From assembly GCA_963573385.1 (NCBI GenBank), contig CAUYLG010075545.1, positions 1 to 64,000 on the forward strand: DNA of 64,000 nt, in the 5' to 3' direction. A program made the position numbers and the translations under genes. The notes under the pieces are model-generated. The model searched no databases and was not told where the DNA came from. It saw only the letters and a program-made list of their open reading frames with translations. This stretch comes from Cacajao melanocephalus (taxonomy: Eukaryota; Chordata; Mammalia; Primates; Pitheciidae). This document shows, in pieces, positions 50,356 through 63,769 of this stretch (within the stretch, counting starts at the first letter, position 1; each line of letters starts with the position of its first letter).

Positions 50356-51449
50356 TCCAGTTTTTCATTCATTCAGTAAATACAAATATGCAGACATACA
50401 TGAGTGCAAGTGTGGAATGATTCAGAGTCCTACACTGGCATGCATTTCTATTTACAAATTGTCAATTCTTTTGTGACTATAACTTAGATTCATGCTTGTG
50501 CTAAATTAAAATATGCACACTTTAAATGATTGAAGTGATTTAAATGATTAAAGCCATGTATAATACCATAATTGGAAAACCAAATGCTTCCTACAAGCAT
50601 TAATATGTCCTTTTAATAATAGGCTGATGGTGTTTAAATATATTCACATTTAGAAACATTTCCTCACTTTAGTAGAAGTCAGTCAGAATAACCAATAGGT
50701 AATAATATGGAATATTTTCTAAACTTCAATTTGAAGATACATGAGATTTCTATTTTTTAAAGTTGGTCCAGACATGTTATATGCTTAACTTAAAATGTCT
50801 AATGTGGACACTCTAAACTAGAGAAAAGAGATACTCTTTCCAAATCACCTTTTATATACTTGGATAATACCAAAGGAAAAGAAAGAAATCTAACAGAAAC
50901 CAAGCATGGCAATAATCTAGGTTGTCAGCTTTCAGTTGTTTATTTAGAAAATCACTCAGTCATTACCTTGATACTGTAACTGCATAGTTTATTCAACTGA
51001 CAGTAGCCAGAATAAAGCAAATTCATTAAGTTATGAGTTTTGCCTTTGATTTGTGCCTGGTAATAGTCTTTCAAATGATTATACAGCCTATAATTAAGTC
51101 AAATGACAGAAAATTGATTACCTTCCAAGCAAGTGCAGTCTATCTTTAATCATCTTTCTTGGAAAGTTCTCTCATGTAATAATGTTTTCCTAAAACTTCA
51201 ACATACATACTGGTTTCTATTCTACCCCTAGGGATCATGCAAAGCAATCATAATAGCTCCTTTGGCCTGGAAATCTTTTCAATATTTGAAGAAAGCTACC
51301 AGGTTTCTTCTGAGTTCACTTGTACCCTAGTCATTCTTCCTTCTGAATTGTACTAAGTCCCTTGCTCTACTGGATTTTCTCCACATAATTTGTTCCTTTC
51401 CACTTAGGACTTTCTTTAATATGGTACAACATTGCCAAGTAGAGAGAAA
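50356..51449. other. Unassigned AT-rich DNA
   Basis: Nothing recognised. Confidence 0.45.
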
Positions 51450-51665
51450 ATCAGCTCATTAGCTCAGGAGTCAGACAGATTGAATCTCTGCTTCATCACT
51501 AACAGGATGTTTAATCCTATATAATTTATTCAACCTTGTTAAACCTCAGTTTTCTTCTATGTAAAATTAGAAATGAGAATAATAACCTCAGAGTTATTTG
51601 CGATGACTAAATGAGATCATACATGGTTCAGGGCCTGGTCTAGCTCTCATCCTAATAGGTGTTAG
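51450..51665 (+). mobile_element. MIR SINE
   Basis: CTCAGGAGTCAGACAGATTG begins a nearly full-length MIR. ACCTCAGTTTTCTTCTATGT and ACTAAATGAGATCATACATG match later blocks. Confidence 0.85.
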
Positions 51666-52679
51666 ATCTTTGCAGATAAAAAGGGAGTCCCATCATCTTG
51701 TAGATTCAGGTATAATTTATTATCTGGAAGTCAAGGAGAACTGAAAGTTCATTTAAACATTTGCATGTTTCACATATGCTCACACACATAACTCCTTAAT
51801 AAAGAGATCAACAGTGTGATATCACAAAATACTTTATGGCATATCTTTGGTAATGTACATGGAAGAAGATGAAAAAGGAAAATAATACATTTGGCAAAGA
51901 GTAGTTTAGACCAGTAAATAGAAACTAGTGTAGGTCATGTTGCACTCACATTTTCTTACGTTACCATTTAACCTAGTTAGAAATTGTATTTAACTTCCTA
52001 TTTTAATCTATTTTATTTTAAAGGTTTTACAAATGCCACATCTGCCTTGTGTATGTAGTTCCTTACTAGACAACAGATTTTTCAAGAAAGAAGTATAAGA
52101 ATAAGCAAACCAAGCCCCTTAAAATATTATCCAAGAGTGTGGGATGTTTCTCTTTTAAAAAAGTTAACTTCTATAAGACAATGAAAGCTATTGGGTTAGC
52201 TTTATATTTCTCATAGGATTACCCTAACTCCCTATCTTCTACCTTACTAAATTATCCTAACCCCCAAATATAGTAGTTTTAGTTTACTGCTTTGAAAGTG
52301 GCAATCACTGCTTTCAAAAGACACACACATACCCATACAAACTAAATCTTACAGTATAGAGGCATTGCTAAAACTGTCCCTAGGTCTTAGTGTTCCATAA
52401 TTCTTAGTAACTCAGCCTGCTAAGTATCTGCCTGTAAGAAGATGCTATATTTTTTCTCCAGAGAGCAAATAGGAAACATCCCTTCAGCTGGACTTGTATT
52501 TTTGGTTAACACCTGCTCAGTCTCCTAATAACAGAGACAAGAATTAAATAGTCCTGCCCTGTAGAATGGCTAGCCCAGTCTTTCTTTAAAAATCCTCAAG
52601 ATTCATTCTTCATTAAGCAGGTTCCAATTACCTGCCAGTGTAACCGATAACTGTGTTTGTGTGCGTGTTTCCCTTTTCT
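51666..52679. other. Unassigned AT-rich DNA
   Basis: Nothing recognised. Confidence 0.45.
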
Positions 52680-52830
52680 ACTTTATGTACTTCTATCAGA
52701 ATATACACATAACTTAAAAGATCTGTATTCTTAGCTATCTTCCTTTGGGGCCATAAGCTTTTTGAGGGCAGGAAAGATGTCCTAGTCACCCCACAGTTCA
52801 GGAACAATACCTACCTCAACAGCTTTTCTC
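52680..52830 (+). mobile_element. L2 3' end fragment
   Basis: AAGCTTTTTGAGGGCAGGAA followed by AGATGTCCTAGTCACCCC fits the L2 3' UTR block. Confidence 0.5.
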
Positions 52831-52871
52831 CTCTCCAGTGAATCTCTTTGGTTATTTATTAATACAAAATT

Positions 52872-53030
52872 ATGCAGTGTAGATTGTGACTGGAATTCAG
52901 AAGCCCCAGGTTCCAGTCCTGGTTCTGGCTCTCAGTTATTAACTGGTATCTTAGAGAAAGTTAATTAGCTAATATTAGGAGATTGAGCTAAGTCATGATT
53001 AATATTTTCTTGGATCTAAAATTCTGATTC
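52872..53030 (+). mobile_element. MIR SINE
   Basis: TATGCAGTGTAGATTGTGAC, then GAAGCCCCAGGTTCCAGTCC, then GTTCTGGCTCTCAG fits the 5' half of MIR. Confidence 0.6.
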
Positions 53031-55035
53031 TTAAGACTCAAGCATTCATGATATACTTAATAATGTAGTGGGCATAATAAAATATTTTTTAAAGTATACT
53101 AGTATACCATCCTAACCAAAAAGATAAAATGAGATTGGGTCATTGGTATTGGAGAACATGAAGTTACCACGCAGACAAACACGAAATGAGTTCTGGTTAA
53201 TGTCTTCTCTCAGATTTAAAGTACAGATTCATACTGTCTGGTATGATTTACTATGCTTAATGGAAATGTCATTAAATGTGTCCAAGAAGAGTCAACGTCC
53301 TTCCAAAATTGTCTAAATTGCTCTCAGAATATCTTCCGTCCTGGGAGCATCTGGCTCAATTGTCCATGGGTTATATGTGGATGTATCATTCCCGAATCAC
53401 TGGCACCAGTGCTTAATGCCAAACAAAACTCCTAAACTTCAAACTATTAGTGTTGAGCAAGATATTTCGCAACACTGGGAGTTCTGAAAGTACATCATAT
53501 TTTGGCTCAGATACCTAGGGGAAACAACAGGTTTTTAGGATTAAATTGAATTTTGAGCATCATTATCTCTCCCATAGAGGCCAGACACACTTTATGAGGA
53601 AAAAGCACATCACGCTGTCTTCAAGGATACATTTATATGTGAAGGTAATAGACCAGCCTTCTTCTGTTTATGTCAGTTGGTCAATGTGCTGAAGAATGTT
53701 GCTGAACACGCAAATGAGCTCAGCAATCTAGTAGTGCTCGGTCCTACCTCTTGTTCTCATGAAACAAAACCACTCTGTAAATGCTGATGAAGATTTTGCA
53801 TTTTGAAGTAAAAATGTATAGGCTTCTACTAATAATATCTTTAAAATCTTTAAAATTTGGTAAGTTAAGCTGATATGAAGTAGAAAGACATAGAGACTGA
53901 CAGATTTTGCTTATGTAAGGTTTCCTAAATATTTATGAGTTTTAGCAGGGACTCCCTTCAGGTTCAAGCATCAGTTTTATTCCTTTACAATTATGAGAGT
54001 GAAAAATTACTTGGCCTGACCAAGCTCATAAGACAATAATTTGTAGATCAGATGATAGCTATTAATTTTGCATGGGAGATAAATTGCACCTCTCTACCCA
54101 TTTTCTGAAGGGCAGAGCACTCCAGAGACCAAACAACCAACCAAAACCCTGTGGAGTGAACTATAAAGGAGAAATTCAGCATGGCAAAAAGAGATTTACA
54201 TCAAATTAACATATCTTGAGATGCTTTCTTCTTCCCTGCAGGGGTATTTCTGTCTAGACACCTAGTACTAGTCATTAGAATCAGTGCACTTCACCCTAAA
54301 AGGGGCTGACAATACATACTAATTTGCAGCCTCTCACTTTGCTTTTTCTACAGCTGTGGTTCTCTCTGCACATGCTCCCTATAGGAAATTACATCACATC
54401 TCCTGTCATATCAGAATCTTGTCTCTTGTAGCCGTAAAGCTTCAGGAAACATTTTAGTGTCTTGCCATCAGATTATAATGTGTTGGATTGATTATTTTGA
54501 TGGATCCTGCTCTCATCTCATTGCTTAGTGGATATTTTAAATTTAAATTTCATTTCCAAAATCATTGTATTTGGATGCAATGGGGAGGGAGGGATTACAA
54601 ACGTGAAGAGAAGAAACTTACACTCTTACCGTTATGTTTGTCCCTTGGAAATGCTCCTAGGTTCCTAGAATTCCTTCAAGAATTATAATTTTTAGTTCAA
54701 AAATTATATGTGGTCAGCTAAAATTGGATGACTTTGGCTGAGTATTCAGGTTTCTTACATATATATTACAGACCTCCTATAGTTTTTTTTTCAAATTCTA
54801 TTTATATTTGCATTATAGGCAATCTGTTCACATATCAGTGTCTGAAGAGAGACATCAATCAGAAATCCAAGAACTTCCCATTAGCTTTTATCGGGCATCT
54901 AGCCAAAAGTCTTGCTGGGTCCTGGAAGTAGAAATCAAACATAATTTCTGTTTTCAAAAATTCAGAATCTATCAGAAAAACAGATATGATATGAGTAACA
55001 CTGTGTAATCACACAATGGGATGTATGCTTTAAAC
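53031..55035. other. Unassigned DNA
   Basis: Open frames at 53253-53435, 54488-54688 and 54728-55008 have no family features. No clear repeat. Confidence 0.5.
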
Positions 55036-55209
55036 TAGAATTATTTAATAGAAATAAATTACGAGCCACAGATGAGAAATCACGTATATAATTTTAAAGT
55101 TTCTAGTATGCTACATGTAAAAAGTGGAAAATAAACAGAATTAATAATGTATATTATTTAACCCAATACATCCAAAATATTACCATTTTACAAATATATA
55201 AAAGTATTT
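55036..55209 (+). mobile_element. Ancient DNA transposon, left half (split by Alu)
   Basis: AATAGAAATAAATTACGAGC, then GTATATAATTTTAAAGTTTC, then TATTTAACCCAATACATCC follow a common mammalian repeat bounded by CTGTCCAATA-like and TATTGGACAG-like termini, probably hAT type. The name is not assigned. Confidence 0.65.
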
Positions 55210-55652
<443 letters not shown>

Positions 55653-55994
55653 CAGCATATGGTAAGTTCTGAGGGAGAAAAGGCGAGGAAAAGTTAAATT
55701 TTCTCTGGACTATCAGGAAAATTGAACAGAATAGTTGACATTGGAATTTGGTCTATAAAGATAAAGAGGATTTTATTAGGTAAAGTGGTAATAGATTTTG
55801 ACCAGATTTTGAACCTCTATATTAAATTTGTATTTTGTGTTTTAAGCTATGGCTTAGCTTAGAGTTTTGCTTTCAAAACATAAATGTTGGCAGGATAGAA
55901 ATGCATTGGAATACGGAAAGAATATAACCTAATAGACCAGTTATATGGCTTTGCAGAGTATGGGAGATGGATTTAAATATCTTCCATATGCTTA

Positions 55995-56860
55995 CGGCTC
56001 CCCAATTTTACTCCTCAACCCACATCTCTCTCCTAAATTCCAGACTTGACAATTGTATACTTGACTTCTCACTCAGGTACCAAATAGGCAATTCTAACAT
56101 GAAATAACGAAAACTAAACTTCCAATTTTCCACTAAGGCCTCTGTGTTGTATGCACAGCCTTCCCTATCTCAGTTGATGGCCACTCTCCTTTGCATATAG
56201 TGGCCCAGATTGAAGATTTCTTTTTCTGTTCCTTTCTCATAACCAACGCCTCAAGAAATCCTGTTGACTTTACCTTCCAAACATTCCAAATCTGACCACT
56301 TCTATTTCTACTGCAACGACCCTGGTCTGAGCCAGCATGATCCCTCACTGCATTATTACAATGGGCTTCTACCTTGTCTCCTTGCTCATACCCTTTTCCC
56401 CCAGATTATATTTTCAGTACAGAAGCCAGACGTGATTGCATGTTTGAAATTGGAGTCAGGTTATCTCCTGAGGCCATACAAGGGCTCCCCATTCCACTCA
56501 GTCAGTGGCAAAGTGCCTGTGTGGCAGATTAGATTCTTCCCAACTCATCATTCCCTCTATGGTATAGAATTATGCACTCATGACTTTTGCAATGTGAATT
56601 TCTAGTATTTCTTACAAAAGCAAACAGACTATACAACCCTGCCACATTAACTATGAGCATGAGCAAATGTCTTTCTTTGGCCAGTGGAATGAGTGGAAAT
56701 GACCCTGGCTTAGGATGTTGGCACAGGCTAATCCCTCTGCCTCAGACCACTTCTCCTTTAGTTATCTACATTGCTCACTCCCTCATTTTCTTTTCTTCCA
56801 GTTATATGTTACCTTCTCAGTAAGACATATTCTCACAGACCATTTAAAACTGTACAGGCA
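55995..56860 (+). mobile_element. Long L2 LINE 3' copy
   Basis: The order follows L2 over about 0.86 kb: CCTAAATTCCAGACTTGAC, then AAATAGGCAATTCTAACATG, then CAAGGGCTCCCCATTCCACT, then CTGCCTCAGACCACTTCTCC, then GCTCACTCCCTCATTTTC, then ACCTTCTCAGTAAGACATAT. A segment near 56600-56715 fits less well and may be a small insertion. The open frames at 56264-56981 are L2-derived. Confidence 0.75.
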
Positions 56861-57169
56861 AATCATGACACATATACAGTTGAGAATAGCAGAATTAGAA
56901 AGGAATTTAGAAGGCCACCAGTTCAGTGGCTTTCCAATGAGGTGCCTAGGCAATGAAATAATCTGTAGAGTTTCTTTGTAGAGTAAACGTGTGGAGTTAT
57001 GCTACAGTGGGATTCCTGACACATGTGCATGCATACACACACACAATCCACACAAGCAGACCCAATGACTATCTGTGTCTGAGTAAGTTTATGAAAGGGA
57101 TTTGAGCAAGGGATTTTAAAGGTTAAAATAATTCTGAAAGTTATGAATTTGAATTTTGATTTCTTCTTT

Positions 57170-57300
57170 GGAGTTAGGCAGAAGATGAAGTCTCATTGAG
57201 TTATGTGGCTTACGTCTGGTCCTACAGTTAGTTAGTAGCAGAGGTGGACTTGCTGTTCGTGTGAGTGCACAATCTCTGCCATTTACTCTCTTATTTACAT
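57170..57300 (-). mobile_element. Probable MIR SINE
   Basis: TGGCTTACGTCTGGTCCTAC followed by AGTTAGTTAGTAGCAGAGGT and CACAATCTCTGCC resembles antisense MIR. Decayed. Confidence 0.4.
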
Positions 57301-58353
57301 GAAAGACAAAGGACATGAGTTCTGAATGAATGAACTGTCGTATGTTCTCCATAACTCTCTTCATCAATGTCGTTTTAATAAGAAGGTAATTACATATAAG
57401 GACTTACTTAAATAAATTGTATTATTTCAGTGATTCTTTACTAAGTTGTTCAAAGTATTTTGTAGGTAAATCTATTTCTCTACATTCCTTAAAACTAATG
57501 AGATAGTCTTCTATCTTAAAGCAACTTTTCTATGAAGTTGTTCCTGAAATGGAAGCTATATTGACTGAACAGATTAATTCATTTCTTCCTCTATCACTTT
57601 TTCTTTTGTTTTATATTATGTTCTTCCTTGGAATACAGAAAAGTATTCTGTATTCCAACCACTATATGTGGTTATACATAAGCATCTAGTAAAAGAGCAA
57701 GATTTCAGAGAACCGCTAAGCAGAAAAGCATAATCTCCCAACTCTGCCCCTACTGTGTATGTTTTCAAGGAGGATGGCTAGGGAGGACAGGAGAGGACTC
57801 TGGTGGTGGAATTTGACAGGACTGGTAAAACAGGAAGTGACCAGAAAGCAAATGACTTTTGTCATTTGGATAAATTCTTTCAGATATGACTAGGTTGAAA
57901 GGAATTCTCTTTATACCCCAAACCAAGATTATCTATAAAACCACTCTAATTGAAATAATGCAAAAAGAAGGTCTTTTGATAAAACATTCTATAGAGAGAA
58001 CCCAAAAAGAATCCCACCTACCTAACTTTGCACAAACATGTGCATAAGTAAGTAGGGAAAGACACAGCCAGAACTATATGCAAATAATTAATTTTGCCTA
58101 ACATGGGCCATATTTGGACACAGAAACATTTGTGGACATCAGCCTGTAAGTCTTATGAGAGAGTTCACAGTCTGAATTGAATGGTCTGGCTCATTGTTGG
58201 GGAGCGATGGCAGAGGACACAGGAGATATCAGTACATTACGTGAATCCTGGAGAATCACAGAAGAAATGGAAGGAAGTGATTTCCTTTAGCTATAAAATA
58301 AAAGGGAGATTTTCTCAATAGCAAGGGAAGTTCTATTACTCTTGTGATACCTG
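57301..58353. other. Unassigned AT-rich DNA
   Basis: Contains a perfect 13-bp inverted repeat at 57628-57658. Otherwise nothing is recognised. Confidence 0.5.
57628..57658 (+). repeat. Perfect 13-bp inverted repeat, 5-nt loop
   Basis: TTGGAATACAGAA, loop AAGTA, TTCTGTATTCCAA. The arms match at all 13 positions. Confidence 0.95.
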
Positions 58354-58480
58354 TTCATTCACTCTTCCCTTCATCAAACAGTTGTTAAAAACCCACATTG
58401 TTCTTGATGCTGTAATAGGTAGTCAGTGGAACAAAGAATAAAACACAGACCCCGCTCCTTGGTTGCTTTTGGTCTACTTG
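58354..58480 (-). mobile_element. L2 3' end fragment
   Basis: TTCATTCACTCTTCCCTTCA, then TTCTTGATGCTGTAATAGGT, then GACCCCGCTCCTTGG resembles the antisense L2 tail. Confidence 0.55.
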
Positions 58481-58910
58481 CATTTATGACATAAATTAAC
58501 CTATTTAAGGAACTCTGTATTTCAATCTACAATAGGAAGTTTTTTACTGACCTTATAAACCCCTTATTAATAAAGCAAACACACATACACGCATGCGCGC
58601 ACACAGAAAACTTCTGTTACATTAAGGGAGAATTTTGCGGGACAGCAGGTCCTCCAATCAGCACTTTCACTTGAGATTCAGGGGCCCAAACATGATGGAA
58701 AAAGTAAGTACCAGTGCTTGAAATGGGTACCTAAGCAAAATTGCGTAGGACGTATTTTATCTGTTACTTAATATAAATAAGACCTATTTATTTACCTCTT
58801 CATCAAACTTTGTAGCCAGATGTACCTTAGTTTGGAATAATGATGTTTTCAACTGTTGCATGACTTCTTTGTATTAAGCAAAACACATTTTGAGTTTAGA
58901 CCATGTTGTA

Positions 58911-59035
58911 ATATTTATTGATTTCCTAGTTTGTGCAAAGCACTCTTCTTAGTTTTTTATATGTATCAACTCATATAAGTCTAGTAACATTATGTGTATA
59001 TCTTTGCATATTTATCCTGGATGATGAATCAAAAA
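58911..59035 (-). mobile_element. MIR SINE
   Basis: ATATTTATTGATTTCCTAGT, then GCAAAGCACTCTTCTTAG, then TATCAACTCATATAAGTCTA is the antisense MIR tail and core. Confidence 0.6.
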
Positions 59036-59862
59036 TAAATTACATTAAACTTATTATCAAATAATTTTATTTGGGTTAGGCTTGCCTTCTCTCAATTTGT
59101 AATATTGTGTATGTACTCACAAAGTTTAGAAGAACCTAAATGTCTGATGCTAAAATTCTGGTTTTAAGGGTGAATTTTATGATATATAATTGTTTGAATC
59201 TTTAAAATATGAAAATTAGTGTTTTGATTAAGGGCACAAAATTAACACAGTATGGCAAAAGCATTCTATCTGAATACAAGTAAAGCTGATACAGGACTAA
59301 AAATGACTTAGAGGAACCCTATGGGATATACGATATTGTTGGAAAATGTTTGATTTTTTTTAAAGTAATTTTAAAGCCACTGCACTGGATAAACTATTGG
59401 TATTATTTCTTAACATACACATTTCATTTCTACAGCTAATTACACATTCCAAGCATCTGTTAAAGCTCAAATGCTGCTCTAGCTTCCTGTAATAGAGTTA
59501 AGGATTACTTGCTTCTATATGGTTCATTTATGTCTGTGGTATGTGATAAAGGTGGTGATTTCTTGACGCAGTGATATAGATGAGTTTCCCCATTAAAAGC
59601 TCTATGGGCAGGAAAAGGGACCCTTATAAATCACTGTGTGGTCTTGTACATTATGCAGTGTTATGAGATATTTTCCTCCTCAGTTTGGATCGGAATAACA
59701 ATCACACATGAAATTGCCAAGAGCATTCAAAAAGAACGCAAAATCAACCAAAACAAACATAATAAAGTCTAATATTATTTTAAGAAAAAAGTCCTGAAAA
59801 ATGCTTGACCCAAATGAAATACTTTCAAGGGTATTGCTAAGAACATCCAAATGGGAATAGGG
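59036..59862. other. Unassigned AT-rich DNA
   Basis: Nothing recognised. Confidence 0.45.
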
Positions 59863-59910
59863 GTGTGTGTGTGTGTATGTATGTGTGCATGTGAATATAT
59901 ATATATATTC
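59863..59910 (+). repeat. (TG)n/(TA)n microsatellite
   Basis: TG repeats with TATG variants pass into an 18-base palindromic AT run GAATATATATATATATTC (59893-59910). Confidence 0.92.
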
Positions 59911-59967
59911 CTTTATATATTAGAGCAGGAAATAATATATATTAAAATTATAATAATACCAGTAATA

Positions 59968-60112
59968 GAATAATCATATTTATTGAGCACTTACTCTGAG
60001 CTTTGAACACTTAATTACTTTCCCTTGATTTACCTTGTTTAATCCCCACAATCACCTCATGAAGTTAATATTGTATCACAGCTAGTATTATATTGCAGAT
60101 GAGGAAATATAT
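59968..60112 (-). mobile_element. MIR SINE
   Basis: TTTATTGAGCACTTACTCTG, then CTTGTTTAATCCCCACAATC, then TGCAGATGAGGAAATATATG is antisense MIR. Confidence 0.82.
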
Positions 60113-61141
60113 GACTTCCTTCTACATTTTTACTAGAACGTATTGCAAATGCACCATGATACTTTTATGGGAAGTCATGTCTCATTTAGGTAAAAATTAT
60201 TTGCCAATACATAGTCTCCCTCCCCACTTTTTAATGGTCATACCTTTAATGACAGCCAGAGAAAGTGGCTTCATACACATATTTTTTAAATTAAAAAAAT
60301 ATACTTATACTTCCAGAATTTGCATTAACTCCTTCCTACCGCCTGTTTCCTAAATGATGATTACTAGCAAGAGACATCAGTTGGGCAGTGACTGCATATG
60401 AAGTACAGATTCAAGCAAGGGGCTAAAAATGAAGAGAGAAACTGCTCTTCCACCATTTACACTAATACATACATAATAGACACATGTGCACACAAATGCC
60501 CATTTTAACCTTAGGATACTAGGTTCAATATCTTCCAAAGAATGCTACTGGCCCTAAGAGAGCTCAGCTTTAACAGATATTGAGCTTTATTTATGACAAG
60601 GGGAGAGATTTTATCAACAGAATTTTCTGGCTCATTGTCAATAGTGTTGTAAATGTTTTAGTACTATAGAAACAGATCTATATCCATATGGTCACATTTA
60701 CTCACTTCACATTGTCTCCAAGTGACCAAAATGGATGACTCCCTTAAACATGGAACTTGTTATTTTATAAATCTTTTGGATAAGGATTTGTGAGAAGGTC
60801 TAATGGGGGCATTAGAATGGGGAAACAGATATGAAAATTACATTATCACAGGGATGGCATTGTGGATGTCATCTTACACATATACTAATTGCTTGTTGAA
60901 AAAGGAAAGATGTTTCACTGACCTGAGTATCAGGGAAACTGTGTTTGTCCTGGATTCCTAAATGTTTCTATTTGATCTGCTTACATTTTTATTTGACTGC
61001 CAGAACACTTAAGTTTAATTTTTTTCAGCAATTTTAAAGGACTATTAATATGTTTTTCACTGTGCTGATCTTTGTTTTCCTCTCTTCATTTTCTAAATGT
61101 TTATTTTATACTTTATATTTGTTTATATGTATATATAACAT

Positions 61142-61146
<5 letters not shown>
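60113..61146. other. Unassigned AT-rich DNA
   Basis: An 86-codon open frame at 60093-60353 overlaps the MIR and is not a gene. Nothing else is recognised. Confidence 0.45.
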
Positions 61147-61172
<26 letters not shown>

Positions 61173-61193
61173 CATGCATGTATATGTGTGTGT
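61147..61193 (+). repeat. (TG)n microsatellite
   Basis: Nearly pure TG repeats for about 26 bases, then variants with GCATGCATG. Confidence 0.95.
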
Positions 61194-61549
61194 CTTAGCT
61201 ACAAGTTCCTTGTAGAATAAATAGAATAAGACAGGACATTAACACTTAAAAAGATAAAATCAACCAGCATTCTGACACAATGTTGACCATATTTTTATTA
61301 TATTATATTATATATATTATAATATTTTGTTCTACTATTGTCCATACAAACAGATGTGTACCCAGTTTTTTCCCTCTAAATAATAAAATGAAATTAGAGA
61401 TAATGTGAGCAATAACACATCCTTATATCCTCTATTAATAGGGTCTTACAGAGAGACCATGGACCATCAAGCCAAAAAACTGTGGATCCCAATTTCATGT
61501 TAGCCTCTGGATTCCCAGTGCTAACTTGCACAAAATGCCCAGCCTGCAA

Positions 61550-61665
61550 GAGCTTTCTCATCCAAAGTGGAGATAATAATTTTTATTTGCCAGGTGTTTG
61601 TAAAGATTAAATGAGATTAAATATATTTGACACATAGTAAAGGCTCAATTAATGCTTGTTTTTTC
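61550..61665 (+). mobile_element. MIR SINE, 3' half
   Basis: AGTGGAGATAATAATTTTTA, then AAAGATTAAATGAGATTAAA, then GACACATAGTAAAGGCTCAA is the end of sense MIR. Confidence 0.7.
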
Positions 61666-61984
61666 CTTAATATTCCTCATGGAAATCTTCATTCACAAGA
61701 TTTTCACTAAACACACACTAGACATTCTAAAAATGATTAATAAAGTTTGATGAATAATTTACATAATCCTGTTTTCCTTTATTGAAATAGATTACATGAG
61801 GAAAAATTCTTTATCACTTTACATCTGAAAACGTTAAATACTTAATGAACTCTTTAAATGATGGTGCCCAATGCTTGTAAAGATGAACGTGTATTTCTGT
61901 ATGTTGAGGAGTGGCCATTCTCACACAATACTAACATAAACACACATTAATTTGGCACAGATTATCTGAAGTATTATTTAGACT

Positions 61985-62104
61985 TCTGTATTATCACTTT
62001 TGTTTCAGAAATTCGATTTCTAAGAATTCTGACTAAAAATAATTAAGGATAAGTGTAAAAAAATTCATTTACAAAGATGCTCATTGCAATACCATTTTTA
62101 AGTT
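61985..62104 (+). mobile_element. L1M (L1MC/L1M4-like), left part of split copy
   Basis: ATTCGATTTCTAAGAATTCT followed by ACAAAGATGCTCATTGCAAT resembles late ORF2 of L1M. The MSTA LTR interrupts it. Confidence 0.65.
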
Positions 62105-62461
62105 TATACTAGTCTGTTTTCATGTTGCTGATAAAGACATACCTGACACTGGACAATTTACAAAAGAAAGAGAGGTTTGGTGGACTTACAGTTTTATGGG
62201 GCTGGGGAGGTCTCAAAATCATGATGGAAGGCAAGGAGGGGCAAGTCACGTCTTACATGGATGGCAGCAGGCAAAGAGAGAACACTTGTGCAGGGAAACT
62301 CCCCCTTAAAAAACCCTCTAGTTTCATGAGACTTATTCACTATCACAAGAACAGCATGGGAAAGCCCTACCCCCATGATTAAAGTACCTCTCACTGATTC
62401 CTCCCACCACACATGGCCATTCAAGATGAGATCTGGGTGGGGATACAGCCAAACCATAACA
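62105..62461 (+). mobile_element. MSTA/MSTB-type solo LTR (ERVL-MaLR)
   Basis: 357-bp LTR: TACTAGTCTGTTTTCATGTT near the start (canonical TG changed to TA), GATAAAGACATACCTGACAC, TCATGAGACTTATTCACTAT, ending GCCAAACCATAACA. A perfect 5-bp direct repeat AAGTT flanks it (62100-62104 and 62462-62466). No internal retroviral sequence, hence a solo LTR. The open frames on both strands at 62122-62457 are LTR. Confidence 0.92.
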
Positions 62462-62860
62462 AAGTTTTATTTTATTTTTAATTTACAAGTAACAATTATG
62501 TATATACTCAGGGAAAATGTGATGTTTGGCTATTTGTCATAAAATACTGGGTTAGAAATCTAGATGCTGAACAGTAGATAATTGGGTAAAGTGGATTTAA
62601 ATGACTCTCATTGGTGAAGTACATTTCTTGACATGAAAAAATGAACATAGTATATGCTGAGATTTAAAAAAAAAATCTTAGAAACACCGTTTATAGAATG
62701 ACCATAGTTTTACAAAATAAATTCGCACATCTGTGAAGAAAAATACCTGGAAGAGTTTATTTCAAATATGTTAAGGATAGGTATGGTTGTCTCTGTAAGA
62801 TGGTGGTGATTTGTACTTCCTTTAGCACATCAAGATTTTCTAATTTTTCAGTGATTAACA
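62462..62860 (+). mobile_element. L1M, right part of split copy
   Basis: ATGCTGAACAGTAGATAATT, GACATGAAAAAATGAACATA, then GTTGTCTCTGTAAGATGGTG follow the L1MC end and 3' UTR in order. Confidence 0.6.
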
Positions 62861-63769
62861 GACGATACTTATACAGTATGAGTGAAAAGACAGCTGCCTA
62901 AAGTCCAACCTATTTCCATGTTCCTTCTTATTTTTGCTCCATGGGTGGTGCATCCCCAGGCAAATGGTTTAGAAAAGAACTGAGCATAGTGCACAGTGTG
63001 TTACACAATCCCAGCTTTGTTTCTTAATAGATGAACTTGAATGACCTTAAAAGCCTAAACATGCAATAGTTAAGGAGTTTTGTAGGACTTGTGATGTTAT
63101 TGGCAGCATTTAGATTCTCTCTCTTTTCAATTACTCAAGACATGCTGCTATTGGACAAGACTGTCTATTCTGTTTATTTGTTACAAGAGAAATCAGTTCT
63201 CAAACAAGTCATTTAGAACAAGTTTTGAACCAGTTTGCCTTCACTTTTGATTACCTGGTAGTGCTATAGGTAGCTTGAGCAAATTTGCAACTTTATTTTT
63301 TTAGTCATTAGATTAATGTTATCTGTACATGTCTTCCTACATGTCTAGAAGTACACACTAAGTAGCAAGTAGTACAGTTTCTACTGATAAATAGTATCAC
63401 ATATTTTGTTCAGCAACCTAAACAACCTGCTAATGCACTGAGATGTAATGCAAACCCCAAGTATTCATAAATGTCAACTTGAAATTGGGATGGGAATGTC
63501 AGGCTTCTCTGACAAATTTCACCTGCCTGTTTCTGGCTCTTCAACTCAACGTAGTATTTATTTCCCTGTTTTTTTATAAACATACAAATATACATATACC
63601 TACTCCAGTGTTAAAGTGGTCTGTAAAATACATTAGTATGCTCTTATTGAGAAGGCAAAAAACAAACAATGGGAGAATTGTCTAAGAGGTGTAAATGTCT
63701 AGGGTGTGCTTCCCTAAAACATTGCCTGGGCTTGTAAAACGAAGTGGTTTGGAAATGGATTCCACCCTC
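62861..63769. other. Unassigned AT-rich DNA
   Basis: Small open frames on both strands near 63410-63685 have no supporting features. Confidence 0.5.

Noticed and set aside
59893..59910. 18-base perfect palindrome GAATATATATATATATTC
   Set aside because: A trivial consequence of an AT dinucleotide run, unlike the mixed-composition hairpins reported.
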